Part shown: in pieces, positions 19,152 to 29,389 of the stretch
Layout of the letters: every line of letters starts with the position of its first letter
How positions within the stretch are numbered: position 1 is the first letter of the stretch
From: Prochlorococcus sp. AG-409-P01
GTDB taxonomy: Bacteria; Cyanobacteriota; Cyanobacteriia; PCC-6307; Cyanobiaceae
Assembly: GCA_003215335.1 (NCBI GenBank)
Contig: QCKM01000002.1
Location: 62,001-126,000, forward strand
Reading direction: 5' to 3'
DNA length: 64,000 bases
Translations under genes and position numbers: made by a program
The notes under the pieces: generated by a model
Databases searched by the model: none
Told to the model about the DNA's origin: nothing
The model's input: the letters and a program-made list of their open reading frames with translations, nothing else

Positions 19152-19931
19152 TCATTTCCATCTCGCCAAGGGGGCCGCCAGTGTTTCTGGCTTTAGAAGA
19201 TGTATTCCTCGAGGTAGCTCTTGGCTGTCTTCAGGTTTGAGGTAGCCCCAGCTTGCTAAGTAGCAAGGCAAATGGTTGAGCTTGGGATTGCCTCGAATAG
19301 TTTTTAGGGTCTCAAGTCGGTCTTCTATAAAGCCTTGAAGAGATCGCTTTGTGGCCAACTCAAGTAGAACCTGAGTTTTAGATCCTGATTCGTGGCCATA
19401 TAGAAGATGAGGGGCAAGATGGAAGTTGTCTAAAAGTTCGCTTGTGAAATCTTTTCCTTTTGTTGTTAATACTGCTAGGTCGAAACCTTCACTATCTAGA
19501 GAGCTTAATCGTTCAACTACTTCACGGAAGGGTTGATGAAGGCTTAGCCAACCTGATCGATTTTTTGTTAATTCTTGGTAGCGAACATAGTCCAGAGCTG
19601 TTTGGAGTTCTTTTGATGTCCATCCTCGTGATTGAAGTGCTTTTTGACAACTTAAGGAGTATTGATCAGTGAAAAATTTCCAACCAGATTTAATTAGAAT
19701 GCTTTCTGGGTGAGCAAGTTCGGCGGCCATTAGAACCATCTCCCAACCATGATTGATCCAAGGCCGCATTAGGCGAAAAGTGTCGGGTATTTCTTCTGGA
19801 AGTAATTGATTACTTGCATGATTTCCAATTAGATGAAAATAAGCTTGACGTGAACTCCACCAGTATTCGCGCATCCCATCAACAATGACACCGTCAAAAT
19901 CGGATATCAATATCGGGCGAGATTTATTCAA
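19152..19931 (-). CDS. HAD-superfamily hydrolase
   Basis: The 259-residue protein has HAD motif I DFDGVIVDG at residues 11-19, with Asp11 and Asp13 as nucleophile and acid/base. Motif II is LAVLTTKG, motif III is the lysine around SGSKTQVLLE, and motif IV is GFIEDRLETLKTI. A helical cap lies between motifs I and II. It is probably a small-molecule phosphatase of the phosphoglycolate phosphatase-like group, but the substrate cannot be deduced. tRNA-Gln starts 12 bases upstream of the coding start on the same strand. Confidence 0.8.
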   Translation of the reverse strand: MNKSRPILISDFDGVIVDGMREYWWSSRQAYFHLIGNHASNQLLPEEIPDTFRLMRPWINHGWEMVLMAAELAHPESILIKSGWKFFTDQYSLSCQKALQSRGWTSKELQTALDYVRYQELTKNRSGWLSLHQPFREVVERLSSLDSEGFDLAVLTTKGKDFTSELLDNFHLAPHLLYGHESGSKTQVLLELATKRSLQGFIEDRLETLKTIRGNPKLNHLPCYLASWGYLKPEDSQELPRGIHLLKPETLAAPLARWK

Positions 19932-19943
19932 AAGGAAGGAAAA

Positions 19944-20015
19944 CTGGGCCGCTAGGATTCGAACCTAGGAATGGCGGGACCAAAACCCGCTGCCTTACCA
20001 CTTGGCGACGGCCCA
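19944..20015 (-). tRNA. tRNA-Gln (anticodon TTG)
   Basis: The 72-base minus-strand cloverleaf has the acceptor TGGGCCG paired with CGGCCCA, anticodon stem GCGGG/CCCGC around loop TTTTGGT, and T-arm GGTTCGAATCC. Positions 34-36 read TTG, decoding CAA/CAG. The unusual U1-A72 acceptor pair is typical of glutamine tRNAs. No CCA is encoded. Confidence 0.95.
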
Positions 20016-20262
20016 TTGATCCAGATCAGCATCTATTAAGAGGATGCTGTCACTGGCCTCTGATAGTTACCCATAGCGGAGTGACCTTCGTCAATCTAAC
20101 TTGACCATGGATTTACTAGTCAGGTTTCAAGCAGCTTCAATTTTGGTGATTGCTGCAGCTACATAAACGTTAGTTTGCCAAAGCTTTTCTAGAAAACCTG
20201 TATTTGCGAGGAGAGCAAAAAATTCAAAATTGCCTTAGATATTTAGTTAAAGCTCTCAAAGC

Positions 20263-20724
20263 TTAGGTTTCTAAAAAAAGCCTCATGGGTTGCCACCTGA
20301 GGCTACGGGCTCCTCCCATCTCTATGACTACTTTTAATCGGGGCTCTCGATCGCAAAGATCACAAAGTGCTAGGAGTTCAGATTTTGATAAAACTTGCCC
20401 TTCTAGGAGCCAAAGGACTACTGGTTGATCATTAAAGAGCAATTCTGAGAGTTGGGGCATCACTTGTTGAACCTCTCCTATTGCAGCAGTTCGACCAACG
20501 CTTTGATGTCCAAGATGGGGAGGCCTTATCCCATGAAGTTGACATAGGAAAACTTCTGGATCTCCGAGCCCTCTTGCAGAGGTTATTTGAGTTCGATAAC
20601 CATTGTTTCTAAGACGACGAAGTAAGCGTGTTTCATTTCCTCCTTCGAGGGGCACATGTATTGCTATGCATCCAGAAGACTCGAGTTCTCTTCGAAATTT
20701 TTGACCCGAGAGCAACAGTGGCAT
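20263..20724 (-). CDS. ndhN: NAD(P)H-quinone oxidoreductase (NDH-1) subunit N
   Basis: NdhN is a hydrophilic, oxygenic-photosynthesis-specific subunit of the thylakoid NDH-1 complex used in cyclic electron flow, respiration and CO2 uptake. The 153-residue protein has the recognisable family blocks [57 protein letters not shown] and [14 protein letters not shown]. It is divergent from rplC across a 381-base region. The stretch downstream (20016-20262) holds no gene that I can see. Confidence 0.95.
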   Translation of the reverse strand: MPLLLSGQKFRRELESSGCIAIHVPLEGGNETRLLRRLRNNGYRTQITSARGLGDPEVFLCQLHGIRPPHLGHQSVGRTAAIGEVQQVMPQLSELLFNDQPVVLWLLEGQVLSKSELLALCDLCDREPRLKVVIEMGGARSLRWQPMRLFLET

Positions 20725-21105
20725 TCATTTAAATCAATTGGTTATAAGTTTGGCAGCTCACATGCAAAAAATAGAACTATTTGATGGTGGTGTAGTGTTG
20801 TTGTTTGCTTGGGTTTTCTGTGCCCGTCCGCTAGCCGGGCCTCCAGGAGTTCAAGCGGGTCTGGCGATAGCGCCGGATCTATTTGGTTAGTGCAGTAAAA
20901 GATTTTGTTTTTGCTGCCGGGAAACTAACCGACTACTACGTCGGCTAAGTCTCAGCCAGCTGATTAGTTCGCTAGCCCAGTCCGATAGCACCACTCCAGT
21001 TTTTGACTGTTTGTAGCTCTATTCGGTTAATGCCTGCGGCACCCATCTGATCAGTATTTTTCAAGCCTCTTTATAGAGGTTTTCCCGCTGGCGTTCCTTC
21101 CTCAA
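20725..21105 (+). promoter_or_regulatory. Structured leader and promoter region of the rplC ribosomal operon
   Basis: This 381-base region between divergent ndhN and rplC has no recognised gene. It contains several potential RNA hairpins on the plus strand: GCCCG/CGGGC (20822-20840), CTGGCG/CGCCGG with loop ATAG (20861-20876), CCGAC/GTCGG (20929-20944), and CCTCT/AGAGG followed by TTTT (21066-21083), 22 bases before the rplC ATG. The last resembles a weak attenuator. No clear Shine-Dalgarno precedes rplC. A 42-codon open frame starts at ATG 20762, but I cannot assign it. Confidence 0.45.
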
Positions 21106-21762
21106 ATGGCTATTGGCATTCTTGGGAAGAAACTGGGGATGTCCCAGTTCTTCGATGAAACAGGCAGAGCGGTCCCGGTCACTTTGATCGAGGCAGGTCC
21201 CTGTCGAATTACACAACTCAAAACTACTGAGACTGACGGCTATTTGGCTGTTCAGATAGGGTTTGGCCAAGTTCGTGAAAAGTTGGTCAACAAGCCTTCT
21301 CAAGGACATCTTGCAAAGTCAGGAGATGACCTTCTTCGTCATTTGCACGAGTATCGGGTTGAGAATTTTGATGAATTAGAGCTTGGCGCCCCAATTACTG
21401 TTGGCCTTTTTCAAGTTGGGCAGAAAGTTGATGTTAGTGGTGACACTATGGGGCGGGGTTTTTCTGGTTATCAGAAGCGGCATGGTTTTAGTCGCGGCCC
21501 AATGAGTCATGGTTCAAAAAATCATCGTGAGCCAGGTTCGACTGGAGCTGGCACCACACCAGGCAGAATTTATCCTGGTAAGAGAATGGCTGGACGTTAT
21601 GGCGGGAAAAAGACCACTACCCGAGGCCTCACCATTCTTAAAGTGGATAATGATCGCAATCTCTTAGTTGTAAAGGGTTCTGTGCCAGGGAAGCCTGGTG
21701 CTCTCCTCAATATTCGTCCTGCCAAGAAGGTAGGTGCGACAGCTACTCGAGGAGGTAAGTGA
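21106..21762 (+). CDS. rplC: Large ribosomal subunit protein L3
   Basis: L3 is an early-assembly 23S rRNA binding protein near the peptidyl transferase centre. The 218-residue protein begins [20 protein letters not shown] and has the conserved [21 protein letters not shown] loop that reaches into the core, followed by [11 protein letters not shown]. It is the first gene of the ribosomal supercluster; rpsJ, which starts this operon in many bacteria, is not here and in cyanobacteria commonly follows tuf. Confidence 0.98.
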   Translation: MAIGILGKKLGMSQFFDETGRAVPVTLIEAGPCRITQLKTTETDGYLAVQIGFGQVREKLVNKPSQGHLAKSGDDLLRHLHEYRVENFDELELGAPITVGLFQVGQKVDVSGDTMGRGFSGYQKRHGFSRGPMSHGSKNHREPGSTGAGTTPGRIYPGKRMAGRYGGKKTTTRGLTILKVDNDRNLLVVKGSVPGKPGALLNIRPAKKVGATATRGGK

Positions 21763-22397
21763 TGGCTAAATGTATTGTTCGAGATTGGCAGGGCAAGGAG
21801 GCTGGAGAGGCCACGCTTGAACTGAAAATTGCAAAGGAGTCTACGAGTGCTGATTTAATGCATCGTGCTGTACTTCGTCAGCAGGCGCATATTCGCCAGG
21901 GCACGGCAAGTACTTTGACTCGTGCAGAAGTCCGCGGCGGTGGACGGAAACCTTACAAACAGAAGGGAACTGGACGGGCTAGGCAAGGTTCGATTCGCAC
22001 ACCTTTGCGTCCTGGTGGCGGAATTATCTTTGGACCTAAGCCAAGGTCATACAACCTAGCTATGAACCGAAAGGAGCGTCGTTTAGCTCTTCGGACTGCC
22101 TTAATGGCCCGTATCGATGATTTATTGGTGGTCAAGGATTTTGGGAGCAGTCTCAAGACCCCTAAGACTAGTGAAATCACTCAAGCCCTATCTCGTTTAG
22201 GCATTGACTCCGAATCAAAGGTTCTCATTATTCTTTTCAGTCCCTCTGAATTAATTAAGAGATCAGTGCGAAATTTGGAGAAGGTCAAGTTGATTTCTGC
22301 TGATCAACTTAATGTCTTCGATTTGCTTCACGCCAATTCTTTAGTAATAGGCGAGAAGGCTCTTTCAAAAATCAAGGAGGTGTATGGAGATGACTGA
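21762..22397 (+). CDS. rplD: Large ribosomal subunit protein L4
   Basis: L4 (211 residues) lines the exit tunnel. The loop [20 protein letters not shown] and [13 protein letters not shown] are diagnostic. ATG 21762 shares its first base with the last base of the rplC stop codon (TGA), and a GTG three bases earlier is possible. In some bacteria L4 autoregulates the operon by binding the leader. Whether that happens here is unknown, but a structured leader is present. Confidence 0.97.
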   Translation: MAKCIVRDWQGKEAGEATLELKIAKESTSADLMHRAVLRQQAHIRQGTASTLTRAEVRGGGRKPYKQKGTGRARQGSIRTPLRPGGGIIFGPKPRSYNLAMNRKERRLALRTALMARIDDLLVVKDFGSSLKTPKTSEITQALSRLGIDSESKVLIILFSPSELIKRSVRNLEKVKLISADQLNVFDLLHANSLVIGEKALSKIKEVYGDD

Positions 22398-22692
22398 ACG
22401 CTTTAGAGATCGTTTGGCTGATGTAATTCGCAGGCCGCTCATTACTGAGAAGGCAACAACTGCTTTGGAACTCAATCAGTACACCTTTGAAGTGGATCAT
22501 CGGGCTACTAAGCCAGACATCAAAGCAGCTGTTGAAAAGCTTTTTGATGTGAGGGTTATTGGAATTAGCACTATGAACCCTCCCAGACGAACACGTAGGG
22601 TTGGTCGTTTCTCAGGTAAACGTGCTCAGGCTAAGAAAGCCGTAGTTCGTCTTGCCGAGGGTAATACGATTCAACTTTTCCCTGAGTCATAA
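22390..22692 (+). CDS. rplW: Large ribosomal subunit protein L23
   Basis: L23 (100 residues) sits at the tunnel exit and is the docking site of trigger factor and SRP. Motifs are [32 protein letters not shown] and [13 protein letters not shown]. Two in-frame ATGs exist at 22384 and 22390. The Shine-Dalgarno AAGGAGG at 22374-22380 is nine bases before 22390 but only three before 22384, so 22390 is chosen. The start overlaps the rplD end. Confidence 0.96.
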   Translation: MTERFRDRLADVIRRPLITEKATTALELNQYTFEVDHRATKPDIKAAVEKLFDVRVIGISTMNPPRRTRRVGRFSGKRAQAKKAVVRLAEGNTIQLFPES

Positions 22693-22706
22693 GGAAGTTA
22701 GCAGTT

Positions 22707-23570
22707 ATGGCAATCCGTACTTACCGCCCTTACACCCCTGGAACTCGAACTCGAGTCGTTACAGATTTCAGTGAGGTTACTGATCGCAAACCAGAGCGCT
22801 CTCTTGTCTTTTCTAAGCATCGCCGAAAGGGTCGCAATAATCGTGGGGTAATAACTTGCCGACATCGTGGTGGAGGCCATAAGCGCCTTTATCGACTCGT
22901 TGATTTTCGTCGGAATAAACATGGCATACCAGCAAAGGTAGCTGCTATTCATTACGATCCCCACCGCAATGCCCGCTTAGCGCTTCTTTTCTACTCTGAT
23001 GGAGAAAAACGGTACATTCTTGCTCCTGCAGGCATTGTTATAGGTCAGGAAGTTATTTCTGGCCCCAAGTCTCCAATTGATGTTGGGAATGCACTGCCGC
23101 TTTCTGCTATCCCATTAGGTTCAAATGTACATAATGTTGAGCTTTATGCTGGTCGAGGCGGCCAGATGGCACGAACAGCTGGGGCAAGTGCTCAGGTAAT
23201 GGCTAAAGAGGGTAATTACGTTGCCTTGAAGCTACCTTCTACCGAAGTACGCCTTGTCAGACGAGAGTGTTATGCGACTGTTGGAGAAGTAGGTAATGCA
23301 GAAATAAGGAATACAAGTCTTGGCAAAGCTGGTCGCCGCCGTTGGTTGGGGAGAAGGCCACAAGTTCGTGGAAGTGTCATGAATCCTTGTGATCACCCTC
23401 ATGGTGGAGGTGAGGGCCGTGCACCTATTGGTCGCTCAGGTCCTGTCACGCCTTGGGGTAAACCAACTCTTGGTCTAAAGACTAGGAAGCGGAATAAGCC
23501 TAGTGACAAGCTTGTACTGCGCAAAAGGCGGCGCACTTCTAAACGCAGTAGAGGAGGACGGGACTCTTAA
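22707..23570 (+). CDS. rplB: Large ribosomal subunit protein L2
   Basis: L2 (287 residues) binds the 23S core and is needed for subunit association and peptidyl transferase assembly. Clear blocks are [19 protein letters not shown], the OB-fold region, and the C-terminal [23 protein letters not shown] with the functionally important HPHGGG histidines. A Shine-Dalgarno-like AAGGAAG lies just before the start. Confidence 0.98.
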   Translation: MAIRTYRPYTPGTRTRVVTDFSEVTDRKPERSLVFSKHRRKGRNNRGVITCRHRGGGHKRLYRLVDFRRNKHGIPAKVAAIHYDPHRNARLALLFYSDGEKRYILAPAGIVIGQEVISGPKSPIDVGNALPLSAIPLGSNVHNVELYAGRGGQMARTAGASAQVMAKEGNYVALKLPSTEVRLVRRECYATVGEVGNAEIRNTSLGKAGRRRWLGRRPQVRGSVMNPCDHPHGGGEGRAPIGRSGPVTPWGKPTLGLKTRKRNKPSDKLVLRKRRRTSKRSRGGRDS

Positions 23571-23605
23571 TGAAACTCACTCTTCTTTTATCCGCTTAAT
23601 TCTCC

Positions 23606-23881
23606 ATGGGACGTTCACTCAAAAAAGGCCCTTTCATTGCCGACAGCTTGCTTCGTAAGCTTGAAAAGCAAAATGCTGACGATGACAAGTCAGTTATCAA
23701 GACTTGGTCTAGGGCCTCCACGATTCTGCCTTTGATGATTGGTCACACAATTGCTGTTCACAATGGCAGAACCCATATACCTGTTTTCATTACTGAGCAG
23801 ATGGTTGGGCATAAGTTGGGGGAGTTTGCTCCGACTCGAACTTTTAAAGGCCACATAAAGGATAAAAAAGGAGGCCGTTGA
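23606..23881 (+). CDS. rpsS: Small ribosomal subunit protein S19
   Basis: S19 (91 residues) binds 16S rRNA in the head and contacts S13 and the A-site tRNA. The sequence [35 protein letters not shown] and [17 protein letters not shown] is diagnostic. Starts at ATG 23606 and is followed four bases later by rplV. Confidence 0.97.
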   Translation: MGRSLKKGPFIADSLLRKLEKQNADDDKSVIKTWSRASTILPLMIGHTIAVHNGRTHIPVFITEQMVGHKLGEFAPTRTFKGHIKDKKGGR

Positions 23882-23885
23882 TTCA

Positions 23886-24254
23886 ATGACTACATCACCA
23901 CCCACAAATTCACCTATTGCTAAGGCTCATGGCCGTTTTATTCGTGGCTCTGTTTCCAAAGTAAGGAGGGTGCTTGATCAAATACGCGGTTGTTCATATC
24001 GCGAGGCATTGATCATGTTGGAGTTCATGCCTTATCGCTCCACTGGCCCTATCACCAAAGTGCTTAGGTCTGCTGTGGCGAATGCCGAGAATAATCTTGG
24101 CTTAGATCCAGCCTCTTTGGTGATTACTCAGGCCTTCGCTGATATGGGACCTTCTATGAAGCGTTATCGGCCTCGTGCTCAAGGTCGTGCTTATGCGATC
24201 AAGAAGCAGACCTGTCACATCAGTATTGCTGTGACGGCCCAAACCGACTCTTAA
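23886..24254 (+). CDS. rplV: Large ribosomal subunit protein L22
   Basis: L22 (122 residues) forms part of the exit tunnel constriction through its extended hairpin. The C-terminal block [24 protein letters not shown] is the tunnel hairpin and strand, and [27 protein letters not shown] is the N-terminal helix pair. The gene is in the conserved rpsS-rplV-rpsC order. Confidence 0.97.
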   Translation: MTTSPPTNSPIAKAHGRFIRGSVSKVRRVLDQIRGCSYREALIMLEFMPYRSTGPITKVLRSAVANAENNLGLDPASLVITQAFADMGPSMKRYRPRAQGRAYAIKKQTCHISIAVTAQTDS

Positions 24255-24273
24255 CCACTGATTCGATCGACTG

Positions 24274-25002
24274 ATGGGACACAAAATCCATCCAACTGGC
24301 CTAAGACTGGGAATTACCCAGGAACATCGCTCACGTTGGTATGCAACAAGTAAGACGTATCCACTTCTTTTGCAGGAGGATGACAGAATTCGCCGCTTTG
24401 TTCACAAGAAGTACGGCGCTGCAGGTATTAGTGATGTATTGATTGCGCGTAAAGCTGATCAACTAGAAGTAGAGCTCAAAACAGCACGCCCAGGTGTTCT
24501 AGTGGGTCGTCAAGGTAGTGGAATTGAAGAACTTAGAAGTGGCATACAAAAGACAATTGGCGATCATAACCGTCAAGTTCGTATCAACGTGGTTGAGGTA
24601 GATCGAGTTGATGCGGATGCCTTTTTGTTGGCTGAATACATTGCTCAACAGCTCGAGAAACGTGTGGCATTTCGTCGCACTATTCGGATGGCGGTTCAGA
24701 GAGCACAGCGTGCAGGTGTCCTTGGTTTGAAAATCCAGGTTGGTGGCAGGCTTAACGGGGCTGAGATTGCGCGTACTGAATGGACTCGCGAAGGCAGGGT
24801 CCCACTTCATACTCTTCGTGCTGAAATTGATTATGCAACACGAATTGCCAGCACTACTTATGGAGTCTTGGGTATTAAGGTTTGGGTATTTAAAGGCGAA
24901 CTGCTAGCAAAAGAAGAGCAGCAAGTGCCTGTTGGTGCTAGTCCTCGTAGGAGGGCTAATCGCAGGCCTCAAGAGTTTGAAGATCGCTCTAATGAGGGTT
25001 GA
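24274..25002 (+). CDS. rpsC: Small ribosomal subunit protein S3
   Basis: S3 (242 residues) lies at the mRNA entry site and contributes helicase activity. [14 protein letters not shown] and the KH-domain [14 protein letters not shown] are clear, followed by [14 protein letters not shown] and a C-terminal [15 protein letters not shown] basic, arginine-rich extension ends the protein. It is preceded by rplV and followed 12 bases later by rplP. Confidence 0.98.
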   Translation: MGHKIHPTGLRLGITQEHRSRWYATSKTYPLLLQEDDRIRRFVHKKYGAAGISDVLIARKADQLEVELKTARPGVLVGRQGSGIEELRSGIQKTIGDHNRQVRINVVEVDRVDADAFLLAEYIAQQLEKRVAFRRTIRMAVQRAQRAGVLGLKIQVGGRLNGAEIARTEWTREGRVPLHTLRAEIDYATRIASTTYGVLGIKVWVFKGELLAKEEQQVPVGASPRRRANRRPQEFEDRSNEG

Positions 25003-25014
25003 GGAGATCTAACA

Positions 25015-25491
25015 ATGCTTAGTCCAAAACGCGTCAAATTCCGCAAACAACAGCGAGGTCGTATGCGCGGCGTCGCCACCAGAGGCAACACGATTGCTTT
25101 TGGTCAATTTGCTTTGCAAGCACAGGAATGTGGCTGGATTACTTCACGTCAGATTGAGGCGAGTCGTCGAGCAATGACTCGTTATGTCAAACGAGGTGGA
25201 AAGATTTGGATTCGAATTTTTCCTGACAAGCCAGTAACCATGCGTCCTGCTGAAACAAGAATGGGTTCTGGTAAGGGCAACCCAGAATTCTGGGTTGCTG
25301 TGATCAAGCCAGGCAGGATCCTTTTTGAGATGGGGGGTGAAGAAATCACCGAAACCATCGCAAGAGAGGCTATGCGTCTTGCCCAGTACAAGCTTCCTGT
25401 CAAAACGAAGTTCGTTTCTTTGAATGATCAGGATCAGCCCGCTGCAGGTAAAACGTCTGACAGTGTTTCAGCTATCAAAGTGGAGAGTTGA
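25015..25491 (+). CDS. rplP: Large ribosomal subunit protein L16
   Basis: L16 (158 residues) helps position A-site tRNA. The motifs [19 protein letters not shown], the [14 protein letters not shown] strand and [19 protein letters not shown] are diagnostic. The C-terminus has about 18 extra residues beyond the core, as in other picocyanobacteria. Its stop is two bases before the rpmC start. Confidence 0.97.
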   Translation: MLSPKRVKFRKQQRGRMRGVATRGNTIAFGQFALQAQECGWITSRQIEASRRAMTRYVKRGGKIWIRIFPDKPVTMRPAETRMGSGKGNPEFWVAVIKPGRILFEMGGEEITETIAREAMRLAQYKLPVKTKFVSLNDQDQPAAGKTSDSVSAIKVES

Positions 25492-25493
25492 CG

Positions 25494-25712
25494 ATGCCAC
25501 GTTCTCAAACTGCTGAGGTTCGCAAGTTGACCGATGCAGACATCACAAAACAAATCGATGAAATCCGTCGAGAATTGTTTGACCTTCGCTTTCAGCGTGC
25601 CACTAGGCAGCTGACTAATACACACCGTTTCAAGGAGGCTCGCATTAAGTTGGCCCAGCTTTTAACGGTCCAGCAGGAGCGGAGTAGCTCCACTTCCTCT
25701 GCTGCTTCTTGA
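25494..25712 (+). CDS. rpmC: Large ribosomal subunit protein L29
   Basis: L29 (72 residues) is a two-helix protein near the tunnel exit. It is recognised from [33 protein letters not shown]-type helices, here split by the conserved LFxLRFQ segment. ATG 25494 has GGAGAG immediately upstream, inside the rplP 3' end. A serine-rich tail follows the second helix. Confidence 0.94.
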   Translation: MPRSQTAEVRKLTDADITKQIDEIRRELFDLRFQRATRQLTNTHRFKEARIKLAQLLTVQQERSSSTSSAAS

Positions 25713-25728
25713 CCCCCTTCTTAAACCC

Positions 25729-25995
25729 ATGGCATTAAAGGAAAGGCTCGGTACCGTCGTAAGTGACAAGATGGATAAAACAGTCGTTGTTGCGGTGGAA
25801 AACCGCTTCCCGCATCCCATCTACCAGAAAACGGTTAGTCGGACTAGGCGTTACAAGGTTCACGATGAAGAGAATGCTTGTCGTGTAGGCGATCGTGTTC
25901 GGATTACTGAAACTCGCCCGATTAGCGCATCAAAAAGATGGGCTGTATCTGAAGTTCTTAGCCATAGCCCAAAAGTTAAGGAGGTCTCTAAATGA
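25729..25995 (+). CDS. rpsQ: Small ribosomal subunit protein S17
   Basis: S17 (88 residues) is an OB-fold 16S primary binder. The blocks [43 protein letters not shown] and [18 protein letters not shown] are diagnostic. It overlaps rplN by four bases (ATGA at 25992-25995). Confidence 0.97.
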   Translation: MALKERLGTVVSDKMDKTVVVAVENRFPHPIYQKTVSRTRRYKVHDEENACRVGDRVRITETRPISASKRWAVSEVLSHSPKVKEVSK

Positions 25996-26357
25996 TTCAG
26001 CAGGAAACTTTTTTGACCGTCGCTGACAACAGTGGCGCGAAGCGAATTCAATGTATTCGTGTCCTTGGATCTAATCGTCGCTATGCCCATGTAGGGGATG
26101 TGATAGTTGCTGCCGTCAAGGATGCAATGCCAAATATGGGTGTTAAAAAGTCTGATGTGGTTAAGGCTGTGGTGGTTAGGACTAAAGCAACTATGCGTCG
26201 TGAGACGGGTAATTCAATCCGTTTCGATGACAATGCTGCTGTCTTAATTAACGAAGACAAAAACCCCCGTGGTACAAGAGTTTTTGGGCCTGTAGCACGT
26301 GAGCTTCGCGAACGTAACTTCACCAAAATTGTTTCTCTAGCTCCTGAGGTGATTTGA
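25992..26357 (+). CDS. rplN: Large ribosomal subunit protein L14
   Basis: L14 (121 residues) lies at the subunit interface and contacts 16S helix 14. The pattern [18 protein letters not shown], then [19 protein letters not shown] and [23 protein letters not shown] is diagnostic. The start overlaps the rpsQ stop by four bases, implying coupled translation. Confidence 0.97.
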   Translation: MIQQETFLTVADNSGAKRIQCIRVLGSNRRYAHVGDVIVAAVKDAMPNMGVKKSDVVKAVVVRTKATMRRETGNSIRFDDNAAVLINEDKNPRGTRVFGPVARELRERNFTKIVSLAPEVI

Positions 26358-26358
26358 A

Positions 26359-26715
26359 ATGGCACTAGCAACGCAAAAAGTGAAGTCTCTTAATCGAATC
26401 AAAATGCGAATTCGCAAAGGAGACACTGTGCAGATTATTAGTGGTAAGGACAAGGGCAAAACAGGTGAGGTCCTTCGAACTCTTCCTATTGAGAACAGAG
26501 TGGTCGTTGAGGGCATCAATCTTCGTACAAGACATGTCAAGCCAACTCAAGAGGGTGAGACAGGCAGGATTGTCAATGAAGAAGCTTCAGTTCATGCTTC
26601 CAATGTCATGCTTTATTCAACGGCAAAGAAGGTAGCTAGTCGAGTTGAGCTAGTTAATCAAAAAGATGGATCTAAAAAACGACGATTGAAGAAAACCGGT
26701 GAGTTGATTGATTAA
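26359..26715 (+). CDS. rplX: Large ribosomal subunit protein L24
   Basis: L24 (118 residues) is an assembly initiator with a KOW motif: [24 protein letters not shown]. The NLRTRHVKP and [17 protein letters not shown] blocks follow. It starts one base after the rplN stop. The 112-base gap to rplE is the longest inside the cluster before secY and holds a small hairpin (26791-26810). Confidence 0.96.
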   Translation: MALATQKVKSLNRIKMRIRKGDTVQIISGKDKGKTGEVLRTLPIENRVVVEGINLRTRHVKPTQEGETGRIVNEEASVHASNVMLYSTAKKVASRVELVNQKDGSKKRRLKKTGELID

Positions 26716-26827
26716 TCACCGATGTTTTTCTCCTTTTTAGTAGGGGGGCCTCTTCACAAAAAACTTTTAACGTATCAACCTCATTGCATTCTTCTGACTA
26801 AGACCAGAAGCAAATCTCAATCCAGCC

Positions 26828-27367
26828 ATGTCACTTAAAAAGCGCTACCGGGAGAAAATTCAGCCCAAATTGCTGAAAGACTTAAGTCTCTCCAATATTC
26901 ACGAAGTCCCCAAGGTGGTGAAAGTCACTGTTAATAGGGGATTGGGCGAAGCGGCTCAGAACTCCAAGGCATTGGAAGCGTCTATTTCCGAATTGGCAAC
27001 AATTACTGGCCAAAAGGTTTTAGTAACGAGAGCTAAGAAAGCTATTGCTGGCTTTAAGATTCGTCAGGGCATGCCAATCGGCTGTGCTGTCACCCTTCGT
27101 GGTGAAAGAATGTATGCCTTCCTAGAACGCTTGATCAATCTGGCTTTGCCAAGGATTCGAGATTTTCGTGGTGTTAGTCCAAAAAGTTTTGATGGACGAG
27201 GTAATTACACCCTTGGTGTACGAGAACAAATTATTTTTCCAGAGATTTCCTTTGACAAAATCGATGCTATTAGGGGCATGGACATCACCATCGTGACCAG
27301 CGCCCGTTCAGATGAAGAGGGCAGGGCCCTCCTCAAAGAAATGGGAATGCCGTTTCGCAGTAATTGA
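26828..27367 (+). CDS. rplE: Large ribosomal subunit protein L5
   Basis: L5 (179 residues) binds 5S rRNA and contacts P-site tRNA. Diagnostic segments are [38 protein letters not shown] and [18 protein letters not shown]. rpsN does not follow, as is usual in cyanobacteria, where S14 is encoded elsewhere. rpsH is next. Confidence 0.97.
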   Translation: MSLKKRYREKIQPKLLKDLSLSNIHEVPKVVKVTVNRGLGEAAQNSKALEASISELATITGQKVLVTRAKKAIAGFKIRQGMPIGCAVTLRGERMYAFLERLINLALPRIRDFRGVSPKSFDGRGNYTLGVREQIIFPEISFDKIDAIRGMDITIVTSARSDEEGRALLKEMGMPFRSN

Positions 27368-27387
27368 GCCCTATTTATTAGACGACT

Positions 27388-27789
27388 ATGGCTAATCACG
27401 ATCCAATTTCAGATATGCTCACCCGCATTCGTAATGCCAGTGAGAAGCGTCACCAGACTACGCGTGTTCCCGCTTCGCGCATGTCCCGTAGTATCGCCAA
27501 AGTCCTTCAGCAGGAGGGCTTTATTGCAGAAATCAATGAAGAGGGTGAGGGAGTACGGTCTCAACTTGTCCTTCAATTGAAATACAGCGGCAAGCATCGC
27601 CAACCTACTATTCGTTCAATGCAGCGGGTGAGCAAACCAGGTCTTCGGATTTATAAGAACACTCGAGGCTTACCAAAGGTTCTTGGTGGCTTGGGAGTTG
27701 CGATCATTTCTACTTCTAAGGGTGTCATGAGTGATCGCGATGCCCGTAAGCAAGGTGTTGGGGGAGAAGTCCTCTGCTACGTCTATTAA
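27388..27789 (+). CDS. rpsH: Small ribosomal subunit protein S8
   Basis: S8 (133 residues) binds the 16S central domain and in some bacteria represses the spc operon through its m[24 protein letters not shown] and the C-terminal [21 protein letters not shown] are diagnostic. It follows rplE by 20 bases and precedes rplF by 15. Confidence 0.97.
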   Translation: MANHDPISDMLTRIRNASEKRHQTTRVPASRMSRSIAKVLQQEGFIAEINEEGEGVRSQLVLQLKYSGKHRQPTIRSMQRVSKPGLRIYKNTRGLPKVLGGLGVAIISTSKGVMSDRDARKQGVGGEVLCYVY

Positions 27790-27804
27790 TTAGGAGCTCG
27801 ATTC

Positions 27805-28344
27805 ATGTCTCGTATAGGTAAAAACCCAATCTCAATCCCTGAAAAAGTTGCGATTTCTTTAGATGGTCTTTCTGTAACGGTCAAGGGTCCAAAGGGAGAA
27901 TTGAGTCGCACTCTTCCAGAGGGCGTTTCGGTAAGTCAGGTGGAAAATCAAATTGTTGTTGTTCCAGTGAGTGATAAGAGAAAGTCTCGTGAGCGCCATG
28001 GCCTTTGCCGCACTTTGATTGCAAATATGGTCGAAGGAGTAAGCAAGGGATATAGCCGGAAATTAGAAATTATTGGAGTCGGTTCTCGAGCACAAGTGAA
28101 GGGGAGAAATCTTGTTGTTAGTGCAGGTTTTAGTCATCCAGTCGAAGTTGTGCCTCCTGCTGGCATTACTTTTGCAGTTGAGAACAATACCAATGTGACA
28201 GTATCAGGTGCTGATAAGGAACTAGTAGGCAATGAGGCGGCCAAGATCCGCGCCATTCGGCCTCCTGAGCCTTATAAGGGTAAGGGAATTAAATACCTTG
28301 GAGAAAGAATACTTCGCAAGGCAGGTAAGTCTGGCAAGAAGTAG
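27805..28344 (+). CDS. rplF: Large ribosomal subunit protein L6
   Basis: L6 (179 residues) lies at the base of the L7/L12 stalk. Two repeated domains are visible, with [15 protein letters not shown], the [16 protein letters not shown] strand pair and the C-terminal [20 protein letters not shown] signature. Length is normal. Confidence 0.97.
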   Translation: MSRIGKNPISIPEKVAISLDGLSVTVKGPKGELSRTLPEGVSVSQVENQIVVVPVSDKRKSRERHGLCRTLIANMVEGVSKGYSRKLEIIGVGSRAQVKGRNLVVSAGFSHPVEVVPPAGITFAVENNTNVTVSGADKELVGNEAAKIRAIRPPEPYKGKGIKYLGERILRKAGKSGKK

Positions 28345-28376
28345 ATGTCATCTTAATTTCTTTTTTATTTAAACCA

Positions 28377-28745
28377 ATGTCTTCTTTATCTCGAAAACAG
28401 CAAACTCAAAAGCGACATAAGCGATTGCGGCGTCATTTGAATGGAACTGCGGATCGTCCTCGGCTTGCAGTTTTTCGTTCCAATAACCATATCTATGCTC
28501 AGGTCATAGATGATGAGGCTCAAAACACTCTTTGTGCAGCTTCAACACTTGATAAAGACTTACGCTCTAACCTTAAATCTAATGGCAGCAGCTGTGACGC
28601 CTCGGTTGCTGTTGGCGAGTTAGTAGCTAAGCGTGCTCTTTCTAAGGGTATCGAAAAGGTTGTCTTCGATAGAGGTGGCAACCTATATCACGGAAGGGTT
28701 AAGGCCCTAGCCGATGCAGCCCGGGAAGCGGGCCTTCACTTTTGA
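28377..28745 (+). CDS. rplR: Large ribosomal subunit protein L18
   Basis: L18 (122 residues) binds 5S rRNA with L5 and L25. [62 protein letters not shown] are the family blocks. The stop lies 14 bases before the rpsE ATG. Confidence 0.97.
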   Translation: MSSLSRKQQTQKRHKRLRRHLNGTADRPRLAVFRSNNHIYAQVIDDEAQNTLCAASTLDKDLRSNLKSNGSSCDASVAVGELVAKRALSKGIEKVVFDRGGNLYHGRVKALADAAREAGLHF

Positions 28746-28759
28746 CCCCTGTCCCTAAA

Positions 28760-29383
28760 ATGACTGAATCAAACAAGCAGACAAATTCGAAAGAAGTTCC
28801 AGCAGCCGCTGACGGCCAACAGGAACAACGTCGAGGCGGCGGCCGAGGAGATCGAGAACGCAGAGGTGGCCGGCGTGGAGGCGGCCGTGGACAGGATAGA
28901 GATTCTGAATGGCAGGAGCGCGTGGTTCAAATTCGTAGGGTTTCTAAAACCGTAAAGGGTGGTAAAAAGATGAGCTTTCGGGCAATAGTTGTTGTTGGAA
29001 ATGAACGTGGCCATGTAGGTGTAGGAGTTGGAAAGGCCAGTGATGTTATTGGTGCAGTAAGAAAGGGCGTGGCAGATGGAAAGAAGCACTTGGTTAAGGT
29101 GCCCCTGACTAGACATAGTTCGATCCCTACGCTTTCCAATGGTCGAGATGGTGCAGCAAGTGTTCTTATTCGTCCAGCCGCTCCAGGAACGGGTGTAATT
29201 GCTGGAGGATCTATTCGAACTGTTCTTGAGTTGGCTGGTATTAAAAATGTATTGGCTAAAAGGCTAGGCAGTAAAACACCATTGAACAATGCTCGAGCCG
29301 CCATGGTGGCTTTGGCTGGTCTCCGCACCCATAAGGACACCGCTAAGGAACGGGGGATATCCCTCGAGCAGATTTATTCTTGA
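28760..29383 (+). CDS. rpsE: Small ribosomal subunit protein S5
   Basis: S5 (207 residues) is involved in decoding fidelity. The core [33 protein letters not shown] and [24 protein letters not shown] is diagnostic. A picocyanobacterial N-terminal extension is rich in Gly and Arg ([20 protein letters not shown]), resembling RGG boxes. ATG 28760 is preferred over a TTG at 28742 that overlaps the rplR end. Confidence 0.96.
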   Translation: MTESNKQTNSKEVPAAADGQQEQRRGGGRGDRERRGGRRGGGRGQDRDSEWQERVVQIRRVSKTVKGGKKMSFRAIVVVGNERGHVGVGVGKASDVIGAVRKGVADGKKHLVKVPLTRHSSIPTLSNGRDGAASVLIRPAAPGTGVIAGGSIRTVLELAGIKNVLAKRLGSKTPLNNARAAMVALAGLRTHKDTAKERGISLEQIYS

Positions 29384-29389
29384 TTCACA

